This document shows, in pieces, positions 1 through 9,302 of a stretch of DNA of 64,000 nucleotides. How positions within the stretch are numbered: position 1 is the first letter of the stretch; each line of letters begins with the position of its first letter. The notes under the pieces were generated by a model. It saw only the letters and a list, made by a program, of their open reading frames with translations. It had not been told where the DNA came from and made no database searches. The position numbers and the translations under genes were made by a program. The stretch comes from Prevotellaceae bacterium MN60 (lineage in GTDB: Bacteria; Bacteroidota; Bacteroidia; Bacteroidales; Bacteroidaceae). The stretch spans positions 124,001 to 188,000 of the forward strand of contig FZQZ01000002.1 of NCBI GenBank assembly GCA_900199555.1, given 5' to 3'.

Positions 1-1947
1 GGCAGCACTCTTAGAGACCTGAGCTGCCTGAACAGACAATGGTAACAGCAACAATAGCAATACAGACACGACGGCCTTGTTAGATTTGCTCGACTTCTTC
101 ATCGTATTAGCAATCTGCGTAATAGCAGTAACTGCTGCATCATAAACCTTATTCATATTTCCAGTAGCATCGCCAGGAGCATAACGGGCAAACTCGCACT
201 CGTCGAGCGCACCAATAAACTGGCTAATTGTTTCTTCAGATACCTGATATACAGAAAGCTTCTGACTGATATTCTCACGTGAGAGTTGATCAACAGGCAT
301 ACTCAACTTGTCGCCAACATATCCCCACAAAGCTCTCAATACTTCATCATAGAACTCAGCATCCTTACCACTCTTCATCAACTTGGCAGCCTTCTTCAAA
401 CGCTTCACAGCAACCTTATTGGCTTTGCCGGCGCGCTGTTTTACCAGATTAGCATTCTCGATAGCTCTGCGACGGAAGATAACAAACAGAGAGATGAAGG
501 TAGCCATCAGAACAGCTAAGGTTATCCAATAGCCAGTAGAGGCAAAGAAGAAATCGTTGACACCGTGCTGAGCAGCATCGCCAGTATGGATATAACGGAT
601 ATCATTAGCCAACTGCTTCACGTCTTCCTGACCAGCAAACGAGGATACAGTAGTCTGCCCGTCGCCCTTTGCAACCTTGAGTGTGAAAGGCTCTGTGTGC
701 AGTGTTTTATAACTATTCGTCTTGGTATCGAAATAGGTATATTCGATAGCAGGAATCTCGTAAGTGCCTTGATGACGAGGAACGGCAAGGAAGTCGTAAA
801 CGATGCTTCCCTCCAAACCATTCGTAGTCAACTTAGTCTTATCGGTAACCTTTGCATCATAGCTATCGAAGTCCTTAGGCATCTTAACTACTGGCTGCTT
901 GAGCAACTTCATATTACCACAACCCGACACAACAACACGCAGGTTGATGGGGTCGTTAGCTTTTACCTCTTTCTTGTCAAGTTCGGCAGAAATATTATAC
1001 GAGCCAACACCTCCAGAGAACAGTGCAGGACGTTGAGGGAGCGGATCTACATGTATAGTTATAGCAGGAGCCTTAATCTGTTTCTTAACCTCAACATAGC
1101 CAGAGCCACCATTAAAGAAAGCCTCAAAGGGATCAACATTACGATTTTGCTGAACCACTATACCATCGTAAGTGATAGAAGGAATCTCTAACTTACCTGT
1201 AGCCTGTGGGAACATAACATATTGCTGCCAGGTAACAGTACGATACTGACGACCATTATAACTTTCTATCTTAAAACTCTTCTCCTGAGGCAGAGGAACC
1301 TCACGAGTATAGAAGCTCTTCAAATCAGGCATTTTACCACTGAGCTGGGTAAGTCCGACAAGCGTATATACCTTATAAGTAAGCAAAATAGGTTCCTGTT
1401 CACGAACGCGCTGTTTAGAAGCAGTCACCTTGATAAACAAGTCGCTACCTGAGATAGCTGTACCTGAAGGGCGAACCTCCTCACCTACTCTTCCATTCTG
1501 CTGACGACCACCTTGTTGGCGTCCTTGCTGAGCATGCCCACTAACCTTAATGCGCAACTCATTAGAAGTAACCGTCTTTCCATCAACATTAGCACGAGCG
1601 GGGGGAATAGTGAAAGTACCATTCTTAGTAGCAACAACGATATAGGTATAAGTTACTGATGAGGTGCTCGACGTATGTCCGTTAATCATCTGGAAACTGG
1701 ACTGCGTAGAGGTGCTAGGACCCATCAATACTTCCAATTCATCAGGAATAGTACCAGCACGGAAACCTTTCACATCCTGCGTGTTGATGGTATAGGTCAA
1801 ACGGAATTGTTCACCTACCGCAACTTGCGAGGGAGCACGACCAGTCAATGTCTGTGCCAATGCTGCAAAAGGCAAAAGAGCAAGAAGATAAAAAGGTAAT
1901 AACCATTTTACTCTTCCTATAACCTTATCATATATATATCTTCTCAT
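1..1947 (-). CDS. batD: BatD-family aerotolerance protein, probably running into a BatE part (3' end beyond window)
   Basis: The minus frame is open for 649 codons from an ATG at 1947 to the left edge, so the gene is partial. A signal peptide (about residues 1-31) is followed by repeated beta-rich BatD-type modules that should lie in the periplasm. A membrane segment lies near residues 468-490 and a cytoplasmic helical part follows. A second signal-like stretch at about 622-640 (starting MKKSSKSNK, then V/L-rich, ending QAAQ) looks like the start of a BatE protein fused in frame. It follows the batB/batC gene with a 33-bp gap. The Bat operon is linked to oxygen and stress tolerance in Bacteroides; the molecular role is unsettled. 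Confidence 0.85.
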   Translation of the reverse strand, partial: MRRYIYDKVIGRVKWLLPFYLLALLPFAALAQTLTGRAPSQVAVGEQFRLTYTINTQDVKGFRAGTIPDELEVLMGPSTSTQSSFQMINGHTSSTSSVTYTYIVVATKNGTFTIPPARANVDGKTVTSNELRIKVSGHAQQGRQQGGRQQNGRVGEEVRPSGTAISGSDLFIKVTASKQRVREQEPILLTYKVYTLVGLTQLSGKMPDLKSFYTREVPLPQEKSFKIESYNGRQYRTVTWQQYVMFPQATGKLEIPSITYDGIVVQQNRNVDPFEAFFNGGSGYVEVKKQIKAPAITIHVDPLPQRPALFSGGVGSYNISAELDKKEVKANDPINLRVVVSGCGNMKLLKQPVVKMPKDFDSYDAKVTDKTKLTTNGLEGSIVYDFLAVPRHQGTYEIPAIEYTYFDTKTNSYKTLHTEPFTLKVAKGDGQTTVSSFAGQEDVKQLANDIRYIHTGDAAQHGVNDFFFASTGYWITLAVLMATFISLFVIFRRRAIENANLVKQRAGKANKVAVKRLKKAAKLMKSGKDAEFYDEVLRALWGYVGDKLSMPVDQLSRENISQKLSVYQVSEETISQFIGALDECEFARYAPGDATGNMNKVYDAAVTAITQIANTMKKSSKSNKAVVSVLLLLLLPLSVQAAQVSKSAA

Positions 1948-1980
1948 CGTTGTTTATTTGCTTTATATCGTTCTTAGCTT

Positions 1981-3654
1981 TTACCAGTTCTTCTCCAGCT
2001 TTCTGCGATTAGGCTGCTGCTGGGCTTTCTTCATACGCTGTTGCGTTTGTTTCTCTTCCTGCATGGCAGCATTCAGCAACTGTTCAGCATTGTCTTTACT
2101 CATCTGCTGTTCTTGTTTCTGCTCTTGTTTTTGCTGCTGATCCTGCTTCTGCTCCTCCTTTTTCTGGTCTTGTTGCTTTTGATCTTGCTTCTGCTGCTGT
2201 TTCTGATTCTGCTGTTGTTTCTGCTGACGCTTACAAACCTCAAGGTTATAGCGTGTCTCGTCATCAGCGGGATTGCAGCGAAGGGCTTCCTTATAGACAT
2301 CGATAGCCTCAGCATACATCTTCTTAGTCTGACAAATCACACCTGCATTATGGAATGCCTTAGCACGGCGCAAAGGATTGGGCTCTAGCTTGGTAGCATC
2401 CATAAACTGCTGGACAGCAGCAGAGTCTTTCTGTTGTCTCAGCAAGGCAGAGCCTAGATTATAGACAGCCTGCGGATTGCGAGGGTTCTGTTCAATAGCC
2501 TTACGATAGAGCACTTCTGCCTCGGCAAAGTTGCCTGCACGGAATTGCTTATTACCCTTACGTATCAACATGCGATCGCTCTGAGCGCTGGCAGCACCAG
2601 CAATCATCAGAAGAGCTACAAGCGTAACAACCTTTTTACGCTTGAACAGAGAGATATTCTTCAAAAGCGGATTCTTAACCTCCAGCATACATACTTCAAT
2701 AATTAGTAATAAGAGAACGATGATACCGACAGCCTGGAACTGCTCATCATAATCGCTGTATATGGTAGAAGAAATCTCTTTCTTTGCCAACTTATCCAGC
2801 TCTTCGTCCAGCTTCTCTTGAGCGCTGCTGTTATTCTCCACATGGATATAAGCACCGCCACCAGCCTCTGCAATCTGTCGACACATCTCTTCATTAAGAC
2901 CAGTCATCACCGTCTGACCTGTATTATCCTTCATATAATCACCATCGCCTGTAGGAATAGGAGCACCCTTGGGAGAACCGACACCTAAGACATAAACACG
3001 ATGACCACGACTCTTAGCCTCCTTGGCGGCATCAAGTGCGCCACCTTCATGATCTTCACCATCAGTAATCACGATGATAGCCTTGCCTACACCTTCTTGT
3101 TGTGTAAAGCTACGAGAAGCCATTGATATAGCTGTTGCAATATCCGTACCTTGAGTGGCAATCATCGAAGGGTCTATACTAGACAGGAACATCTTAGCCG
3201 ACACATAATCGCTTGTGATAGGCAACTGAATAAAGGCATCACCTGCAAAGACGATAAGACCAATCTTGTCGTTGGTGAAATTGTCCACAAGATTCTCAAC
3301 CATCATCTTAGAACGGTCCAGACGGCTGGGAGTAACATCTTCTGCCAACATCGAGTTACTGATATCCATCGCAATGATGGTCTCAATACCCGTACGCTTC
3401 TCATGACTAATCTTGGTGCCAAACTGCGGACGAGCTATCATTACGATGAGCAAAGCCAAAGCAGCTAACAGCAAAATGAACTTAACCAATGGGCGGAAAC
3501 GAGATACGTCAGGCATCAATTCGCGCACCAGTTCAAGGTCACCAAAGCGGCGCAGACGCTTCTTCTGCTGGCGAATCATCAACCAACGAATGATAGCCAA
3601 CAGTGGAATGACTGCTAGTAAATACAAGTATATAGGGTCTTCGAATCTAAACAT
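1981..3654 (-). CDS. batB: BatB VWA-domain protein fused to a BatC TPR protein
   Basis: 557 residues. Membrane segments lie at about 8-25 and 58-74. A von Willebrand A domain follows, with an intact MIDAS motif (D97-x-S99-x-S101). Another membrane segment lies near 310-325. After residue 338 comes a Lys-rich stretch and a hydrophobic run ending AASAQ, which reads like a signal peptide inside the protein. It is followed by TPR repeats (about 365-470) and a Gln/Lys-rich tail. In Bacteroides batB and batC are described as separate genes, so this is a fusion. The TPR part is predicted to sit in the periplasm. It lies 30 bp downstream of batA in the same operon. Confidence 0.9.
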   Translation of the reverse strand: MFRFEDPIYLYLLAVIPLLAIIRWLMIRQQKKRLRRFGDLELVRELMPDVSRFRPLVKFILLLAALALLIVMIARPQFGTKISHEKRTGIETIIAMDISNSMLAEDVTPSRLDRSKMMVENLVDNFTNDKIGLIVFAGDAFIQLPITSDYVSAKMFLSSIDPSMIATQGTDIATAISMASRSFTQQEGVGKAIIVITDGEDHEGGALDAAKEAKSRGHRVYVLGVGSPKGAPIPTGDGDYMKDNTGQTVMTGLNEEMCRQIAEAGGGAYIHVENNSSAQEKLDEELDKLAKKEISSTIYSDYDEQFQAVGIIVLLLLIIEVCMLEVKNPLLKNISLFKRKKVVTLVALLMIAGAASAQSDRMLIRKGNKQFRAGNFAEAEVLYRKAIEQNPRNPQAVYNLGSALLRQQKDSAAVQQFMDATKLEPNPLRRAKAFHNAGVICQTKKMYAEAIDVYKEALRCNPADDETRYNLEVCKRQQKQQQNQKQQQKQDQKQQDQKKEEQKQDQQQKQEQKQEQQMSKDNAEQLLNAAMQEEKQTQQRMKKAQQQPNRRKLEKNW

Positions 3655-3684
3655 GTTTACCTTTTTACTATTTTCCTTATTCTT

Positions 3685-4683
3685 TTAGGGCAGCTTTCTG
3701 AATACGGTGATTCTAAGCAGCATCTCCAGTAACAACAGCAAGGCTGCGGCAATAGCTAAGGGCTGATAGGCCTCGTAGCGCTTGCTGAACTTCTTGACAT
3801 TGAGTTTCGACTTCTCGAGCTTATCAATCTCCTTGTAAATCTGCTGCAACTCCTTATTATTAGTAGCGCGGTAGAAATCGCCATCCGTAGCAGAAGCGAT
3901 ATCGCTCAGCGTCTTCGTATCAATCTCTACAGGGATATTGACATACTGTACACCGCCTGCGACAGACATAGGATAAGGAGCCACCTTATTAGTTCCTACA
4001 CCAATAGTATAAACACGAATGCCAAAACTCTTAGCAATCTCGGCAGCAGTCATCGGTGACAAGTCACCACGGTTGTTACTACCATCAGTAAGCAGGATAA
4101 CCACCTTGCTCTTTGCCTTTGAGTCTTTCAAACGTGAAACGGCATTAGCCAATCCCATACCAATGGCTGTACCATCTTCGATAAGTCCACGCTGAGCAAT
4201 ATCTGTACGCACATTCTGCAACAGATTAAGCAGCGAAGCATGGTCGGTAGTCATCGGACACTGAGTAAACGCCTCACCAGCAAAGATTGAAAGACCGATA
4301 TTATCATCTGGGCGACCAGTGATAAACTCTGCAGCAACCTGCTTGGCAGCTTCCATACGATTAGGCTTCAAATCCTCAGCTAACATAGAGGTTGAGACGT
4401 CCATCGCCAGCATAATATCGATACCTTCCATGGTCTTGTTCTTCCATGAATTCTGAGTCTGCGGACGAGCCAGCGCAAGCACAACTAAAACAAACACAGC
4501 AATACGCAGGAGCATCTGCATAGGCATCAGCGTCACCTTCCACGAACGAGGTGCATAGCGATAAGCCATCGTGTCGCTCATGCGCATCGTTGGCTCGCTC
4601 TTCTTCCTATACATCAGATACCAGATGAGATAAGGTATCAGAAGCAGAAGCAATAATAGATATTCTTGATTGGCAAATTCCAT
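3685..4683 (-). CDS. batA: BatA VWA-domain aerotolerance protein
   Basis: 332 residues with two N-terminal membrane segments (about 8-22 and 58-77), a VWA domain with MIDAS sequence DVSTS near residue 95, and a C-terminal membrane segment near 310-325. This is the usual BatA architecture. The domain should face the cytoplasm or periplasm close to the membrane and make metal-dependent protein contacts. It starts one base from the stop of the upstream BatD-like gene, so translation is probably coupled. It is paralogous to the first half of the next gene, BatB. Confidence 0.92.
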   Translation of the reverse strand: MEFANQEYLLLLLLLIPYLIWYLMYRKKSEPTMRMSDTMAYRYAPRSWKVTLMPMQMLLRIAVFVLVVLALARPQTQNSWKNKTMEGIDIMLAMDVSTSMLAEDLKPNRMEAAKQVAAEFITGRPDDNIGLSIFAGEAFTQCPMTTDHASLLNLLQNVRTDIAQRGLIEDGTAIGMGLANAVSRLKDSKAKSKVVILLTDGSNNRGDLSPMTAAEIAKSFGIRVYTIGVGTNKVAPYPMSVAGGVQYVNIPVEIDTKTLSDIASATDGDFYRATNNKELQQIYKEIDKLEKSKLNVKKFSKRYEAYQPLAIAAALLLLLEMLLRITVFRKLP

Positions 4684-4684
4684 G

Positions 4685-5746
4685 TTAATTCAGCAATTGA
4701 TAGACATTGAATACTACATATCCAAACAATGAAACACAGCTGATAGCCAAGAGCCAGATGAAAATCTTCAGCAGGCGGCGTTCCTTCTGCGAACGCTGGT
4801 CGGCCTCCGACAACTGAGGTTTCTCGACAGTCTCTGTAGGCTGGTTCTCAAGCTTCGTCTGATTGATGAAGTCGATAGCACTCACGAGATTAGCATCATT
4901 CTCATTAATCATCGTAGAGTATTTAGCAAACTTCACTAAATCGGCTGTCAAGAACAACTGGCGTAATTCGTCAAGTGACTGCTGGTCGGTAGCCATCAAA
5001 CGCTCGATAATCTCTGTGCTGGTCATCTCCATGGCAGAGAATCCATAACGCTCTTCGATATAACGGCGCAAGGTATCAGTAAGCTTTGTATAGTACTCCT
5101 TCTGATTTTCAGAAGAAACCATCTTGTCAGCCTTAATCTGCTCTATCTCCTTCATAGCCTTCTGATGAGGCAACAGGCGCTTCACAATCTTGATATGCGT
5201 AATAATCGGTTTGTTGTCACGCAAACGAAGATAGAGATAATAGTTGAGAGCTATCAGTAACAACAGCAAAACGCTCAGCCAGAAACTGAGAGACAGGTCG
5301 CTCCACTGGAAAGGCACGTCTTGCACATCCTTTGGACCATAGAACTGATCCAGTTTAGTGGTATCTACTTCCATCTCAACAACCTTCAGGGCTAAGTCGG
5401 CTGTCGTTAACTCCTTACCATTAACCTTAACCTTAAAAGGAGGCAAATGATAAACCTTACCGTCAAACGATGTCAGCGTAATAGTCATCAAACGATTAGA
5501 AGGGTTTAAAGGATCAGTAAGTCCTGTATGACTATCTATCACCTCCACCCCAGGAACCAACATTTGACGAGACTTCAACACAGGAAATTCCACCTTGTCG
5601 TTCTCCTGAGCCTGAACAGAAATAGTAACCTGAGCCTGCTCACCAATCAAGATTTCCATAGGATCAATCTTTGCTTGTACATTTGCTTGTGCAAAAGCAC
5701 ACAAAGCACTGATTCCCAAATATATTATCGTTGCAAATCTTTTCAT
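4685..5746 (-). CDS. BatD-like membrane protein of the Bat operon
   Basis: 353 residues. A signal peptide (1-19) is followed by a beta-rich periplasmic part of about 130 residues resembling one BatD module. A membrane segment lies at about 153-172, then a cytoplasmic helical region, and a last membrane segment at about 328-348. It sits in the usual place between the DUF58 gene and batA, and its ATG directly follows the DUF58 stop codon (gap 0). Its function is not established. By position it belongs to the same membrane complex as the VWA proteins. Confidence 0.78.
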   Translation of the reverse strand: MKRFATIIYLGISALCAFAQANVQAKIDPMEILIGEQAQVTISVQAQENDKVEFPVLKSRQMLVPGVEVIDSHTGLTDPLNPSNRLMTITLTSFDGKVYHLPPFKVKVNGKELTTADLALKVVEMEVDTTKLDQFYGPKDVQDVPFQWSDLSLSFWLSVLLLLLIALNYYLYLRLRDNKPIITHIKIVKRLLPHQKAMKEIEQIKADKMVSSENQKEYYTKLTDTLRRYIEERYGFSAMEMTSTEIIERLMATDQQSLDELRQLFLTADLVKFAKYSTMINENDANLVSAIDFINQTKLENQPTETVEKPQLSEADQRSQKERRLLKIFIWLLAISCVSLFGYVVFNVYQLLN

Positions 5747-6616
5747 TCAACTACGTTGTTTAAACAGCATCAGCAAAGCCTTAACATAATCTTCATTGGT
5801 AGCAATACTTACCAAATCTACATTACTGCGAGTCATAGTCTCACGCAACTGCTGTTGACGATTTTTCCAATAACGCTCATGTGCCTGACGCAGATTGCGA
5901 CTGCTAGTATCAATATACTGCTCATATCCAGTTTCTGCATCAACCACTCGCATCAGACCGACATCAGGCAATTCACGAGCACGGATATCGTAAACCTGCA
6001 AGGCTACAACATCGTGTTTGCGGTTGGCTATCTGCAAAGGCTGCAGGAAGTCTTGACGCACATAGAAGTCACTCAACACAAAGGCCGTACAGCGTCGCTT
6101 AGCAACACTTGTCAGGAACTCCAATGCCTGCTTCACGTCAGTACGCTTAGACTCAGGCTTAAAGTCGAGCATCTCACGAATGATATAGAGAATATGCTTA
6201 CGACCTTTCTTGGGTGGGATATACTTCTCAATACGGTCAGAGAAGAATACCACACCTATTTTATCATTGTTCTGGATAGCAGAAAAGGCAATGGTAGCAG
6301 CAATCTCCGTCACCATATCGCGTTTCATTTGGTGTTGCGTACCAAAGTCGAGTGAACCACTGACGTCAATAAGCAACATCACTGTAAGCTCACGCTCTTC
6401 CTCGAACACCTTTACATAAGGGCGATGGAAACGTGCCGTTACATTCCAGTCGATATCTCTGACATCGTCACCATACTGATACTCACGCACTTCACTAAAG
6501 GCCATACCCCTACCCTTAAAGGCAGAATGGTATTGTCCTGCGAAGACGTTAGAGCTCAGGCCACGAGCCTTAATCTCTATCTTCCGTACTTTCTTTAATA
6601 TTTCAGATGTTTCCAT
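5747..6616 (-). CDS. DUF58 protein of the MoxR/Bat operon
   Basis: 289 residues with the DUF58 signature around residues 40-65 (a YQYGDDVRDIDW-type motif) and a VWA-like fold with a DVSGS motif near residue 85. DUF58 proteins are regular partners of MoxR ATPases, and this gene follows moxR after 42 bp. It has no signal peptide or membrane segment, so it is predicted to be cytosolic. It probably passes a MoxR-driven change of shape to the membrane Bat proteins; that part is inference. Confidence 0.9.
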   Translation of the reverse strand: METSEILKKVRKIEIKARGLSSNVFAGQYHSAFKGRGMAFSEVREYQYGDDVRDIDWNVTARFHRPYVKVFEEERELTVMLLIDVSGSLDFGTQHQMKRDMVTEIAATIAFSAIQNNDKIGVVFFSDRIEKYIPPKKGRKHILYIIREMLDFKPESKRTDVKQALEFLTSVAKRRCTAFVLSDFYVRQDFLQPLQIANRKHDVVALQVYDIRARELPDVGLMRVVDAETGYEQYIDTSSRNLRQAHERYWKNRQQQLRETMTRSNVDLVSIATNEDYVKALLMLFKQRS

Positions 6617-6658
6617 ATATTTTCTACAGATAATCTAGATAGTCTAGAAATCCTAGAA

Positions 6659-7654
6659 TCAGGGAACTTCTACCTTATTAATAATCTTTGAGATGATTTC
6701 CTCACTAGTAATGTTGCTAGCCTCAGCCTCGTAGGTCAAACCGATACGATGACGCAGCACATCATATGCCACAGCACGAACATCCTCTGGTACCACATAG
6801 CCACGACGCTTAATGAATGCATAAGCACGAGCAGCCTTTGCCAAATTGATAGAGGCACGAGGTGAACCACCAAATGAAATCATATCCTTCATATCCTTCA
6901 ATCCATAACGATCAGGATAACGAGTAGCGAATACGATATCGGCAATATACTGCTCAATCTTCTCATCGATATATACCTCGCGAACTACCTCACGAGCCTT
7001 GATAATCTCAGCAGCGGTAGTTACAGGAGTAACTGTAGGTAGTGCACCAGCAATATTTTCGCGGATAATCTTCTTCTCCTCTTCAATAGTAGGATAACCA
7101 ATAACAACCTTCAGCATGAAACGGTCCATCTGTGCCTCTGGAAGAGGATAGGTACCCTCTTGCTCAATGGGATTCTGAGTAGCCATTACCAAGAAAGGAT
7201 TAGGCAGTTCGAAGGTATCAGCGCCAATAGTAACCTGCTTTTCCTGCATAGCTTCCAGCAAAGCACTCTGCACCTTAGCTGGAGCACGGTTAATTTCATC
7301 TGCCAATACAAAGTTAGCAAATACAGGACCTTTCTTTACTTGGAACTTTTCCTCTTTCTGTGAGTAAATCATGGTACCCGTTACGTCGGCTGGCAACAAG
7401 TCGGGAGTAAACTGAATGCGACTATATGTAGCATCAATCAACTGCGACAGTGTCTTGATAGCCAATGTTTTTGCCAAACCAGGTACACCTTCCAAAAGAA
7501 TGTTACCATCGCTCAACAGACCAATCAGCAAAGAGTCAACCAGATGTTTCTGACCAACAATCACTTGATCCATACCCGTTACCAAATTGGTAACGAATCC
7601 ACTTTGTTGTTCTATCCGTACATTTAATTCGCGGATGTCAATAGCTTCTGCCAT
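6659..7654 (-). CDS. moxR: MoxR-family AAA+ ATPase
   Basis: 331 residues. The Walker A motif is GVPGLAKT (56-63) and Walker B has D119-E120 followed by INRAPAK. The sensor motif and the C-terminal lid domain are present, so the length and domains are those of a complete MoxR protein. MoxR ATPases act as chaperone-like remodelling enzymes working with DUF58/VWA partners, which follow it here. It is the first gene of the Bat operon, with a promoter-like element 37 bp upstream and a terminator of the preceding unit behind that. Confidence 0.94.
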   Translation of the reverse strand: MAEAIDIRELNVRIEQQSGFVTNLVTGMDQVIVGQKHLVDSLLIGLLSDGNILLEGVPGLAKTLAIKTLSQLIDATYSRIQFTPDLLPADVTGTMIYSQKEEKFQVKKGPVFANFVLADEINRAPAKVQSALLEAMQEKQVTIGADTFELPNPFLVMATQNPIEQEGTYPLPEAQMDRFMLKVVIGYPTIEEEKKIIRENIAGALPTVTPVTTAAEIIKAREVVREVYIDEKIEQYIADIVFATRYPDRYGLKDMKDMISFGGSPRASINLAKAARAYAFIKRRGYVVPEDVRAVAYDVLRHRIGLTYEAEASNITSEEIISKIINKVEVP

Positions 7655-7691
7655 ATTTCTTCTTATTATAAGTATTTACTTTTTACCAATG

Positions 7692-7699
7692 CAAAAGTA
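7692..7699 (-). promoter_or_regulatory. -7 element of the moxR/Bat operon promoter
   Basis: TACTTTTG on the minus strand fits the Bacteroidetes -7 consensus TAnnTTTG and lies 37 bp from the moxR ATG. No perfect TTTG is seen at -33. Confidence 0.6.
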
Positions 7700-7745
7700 C
7701 TCAATTCCCACCTCATTACGAGCGGAAACATACCTAAATAATATT

Positions 7746-7783
7746 AAAAAAGTTTCCTAAAACTTACATTTTAAGAAACTTTT
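7746..7783 (-). terminator. Intrinsic terminator after the HU-LysM gene
   Basis: On the minus strand an AAAGTTTC/GAAACTTT stem, extended on both sides by A/T pairs, is followed by a T-rich run. It lies just after the stop of the HU-LysM gene and before the moxR promoter, so it separates two operons. Confidence 0.75.
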
Positions 7784-7797
7784 CATATAATATAGAT

Positions 7798-9018
7798 TTA
7801 CTTACGTCGCTTCTTCAGTTCCAACTTTGGAATCTTCAATACTTGACCCGCTTTTATCTGCGGATTGCGAGGTAAATTATTATACACTTCTACATAGCAT
7901 TCCATATCAGGACCAAGATAAGCCCGACAGATACTATAGAACGTCTGTCCTTGTTGGATGGTCACTTCCTGAGCCGTACCAACAATACGATAAGCGCCCA
8001 GACGAACACGTTCGTCTTTAGCAGCATAAGGATCAACCGTTTCTTGTTTGGGCTCGGTCTTTGCCTCCACCTTAGGAGCAGGCTTAGCTTCTTCTTTAAC
8101 GGCTGCTACTTCTGCAGATTCTTCAGGAATAGCCTCCACAGCATCTTCTACATTAGTTTCCTCTTGCTGCTCAGCCATATAAACAGTATCTCTAACAAAT
8201 ACAGTATCAGCTACGGCAACAGACTGATGTTGCTGACCATATTTATAACCACCGTATGCTGCAGCAGTGATTAGGACTAAAACGGCAAGAGTAGCTACCA
8301 ACCAACGCCCTCTATGGTTTTCTTTCTCTTCATCCTCGTATTCTATTAGTGGTTCTTCTTCAGGGAAACAATCCTCTTGGGGGCAGTCTTCTTCCTTTTC
8401 ATGAACCTCTTCTTCCATCTTACCCTTTTCCTCCGCTAAGACCTCTTGTTCAGGAAGAACATCTTCATGGAACTCTTCTATTGGATGAGACTCTTCTTGT
8501 TCGGTCTGAGGTTCTTCAGAACCAACTAACTCTATCAGTTCTGCAGGAGCAGCATCTTCAACGGATTCTACTGGTTCTGCATTTTCCGCAGATTCCGTTA
8601 TCTCTGCAGATTCCGTTATCTCTACTGGTTCGGGCATCTCAACAGGCTTTGCATCTTCTTCCTCATCAGCATCATCCTTGATGTCATCAAATTCGACACC
8701 ATCATTGAGGATGACTGTTTCAAATTGAGAGAAAGGCTTATTAACCAGTTCCTTCATTACATTGTCGGGGGTAAAAGACACTTTGGCATGACTATCAATA
8801 AGTACGCGTTCGCCCGTTCTTACGCTGACGCTCTCGCGAGATTCCACATTGATAATCTTAAAGGTACCAAGTCCTTTAACCTTCACTGATTCACCCTCCT
8901 GAAGACGTTGAAGGATAACAGCGAACATCTCGGCAGCAAATTGGTTAGCCTCACGCTGGGTTAATCCATTCTTCTGCGTCAGAATTTTAGCAATCTCTTG
9001 TAAGGTTAGCTTTCCCAT
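7798..9018 (-). CDS. Membrane protein with cytoplasmic HU domain and C-terminal LysM domain
   Basis: 406 residues in four parts. Residues 1-95 form an HU/IHF-type DNA-binding domain. Residues 110-235 are a strongly acidic Glu-rich linker. Residues 239-257 form a single membrane helix preceded by Arg residues. Residues 343-398 form a LysM domain that normally binds peptidoglycan. With the N terminus inside, one protein could touch both the chromosome and the cell wall. It follows a true HU gene after 2 bp, in the ftsY-rimO-HU group. HU plus LysM combinations occur in Bacteroidetes annotations, but I know of no established role. Confidence 0.88.
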   Translation of the reverse strand: MGKLTLQEIAKILTQKNGLTQREANQFAAEMFAVILQRLQEGESVKVKGLGTFKIINVESRESVSVRTGERVLIDSHAKVSFTPDNVMKELVNKPFSQFETVILNDGVEFDDIKDDADEEEDAKPVEMPEPVEITESAEITESAENAEPVESVEDAAPAELIELVGSEEPQTEQEESHPIEEFHEDVLPEQEVLAEEKGKMEEEVHEKEEDCPQEDCFPEEEPLIEYEDEEKENHRGRWLVATLAVLVLITAAAYGGYKYGQQHQSVAVADTVFVRDTVYMAEQQEETNVEDAVEAIPEESAEVAAVKEEAKPAPKVEAKTEPKQETVDPYAAKDERVRLGAYRIVGTAQEVTIQQGQTFYSICRAYLGPDMECYVEVYNNLPRNPQIKAGQVLKIPKLELKKRRK

Positions 9019-9020
9019 TA

Positions 9021-9302
9021 TTATTGCCCTCCTTTTAGTTTATCCTTCCACGTCTGATTTGGCTTGAAGTTCAGAACGAGTTTGGGTGGAACAAGCATAC
9101 GCTGTCCTGTAGATGGATTCACCATAATACGCTCCATCTTCTTCTTGGTCTCGAAGACGCCAAAGTTTGCCACCATAATGGAGTTATCCTCCTGAAAGGC
9201 ATCACCCATAGCGTCAATCAGATTGTTGACCAACTTCTGAGTATCTTTGGCATTAAAGCCTGTACGCTCAGCTAGTTCAGCAATAAATTCCTTGTTATTC
9301 AT
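9021..9302 (-). CDS. HU-family DNA-binding protein
   Basis: 93 residues, the usual HU length. It has the N-terminal helical dimerisation part and a beta-arm region with the IMVNPSTGQR motif that intercalates in the DNA minor groove. Its ATG overlaps the rimO stop by 4 bp. It is probably a nucleoid protein, or a paralogue adapted to pair with the membrane-bound HU-LysM protein next to it. That pairing is inferred from gene order only. Confidence 0.9.
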   Translation of the reverse strand: MNNKEFIAELAERTGFNAKDTQKLVNNLIDAMGDAFQEDNSIMVANFGVFETKKKMERIMVNPSTGQRMLVPPKLVLNFKPNQTWKDKLKGGQ

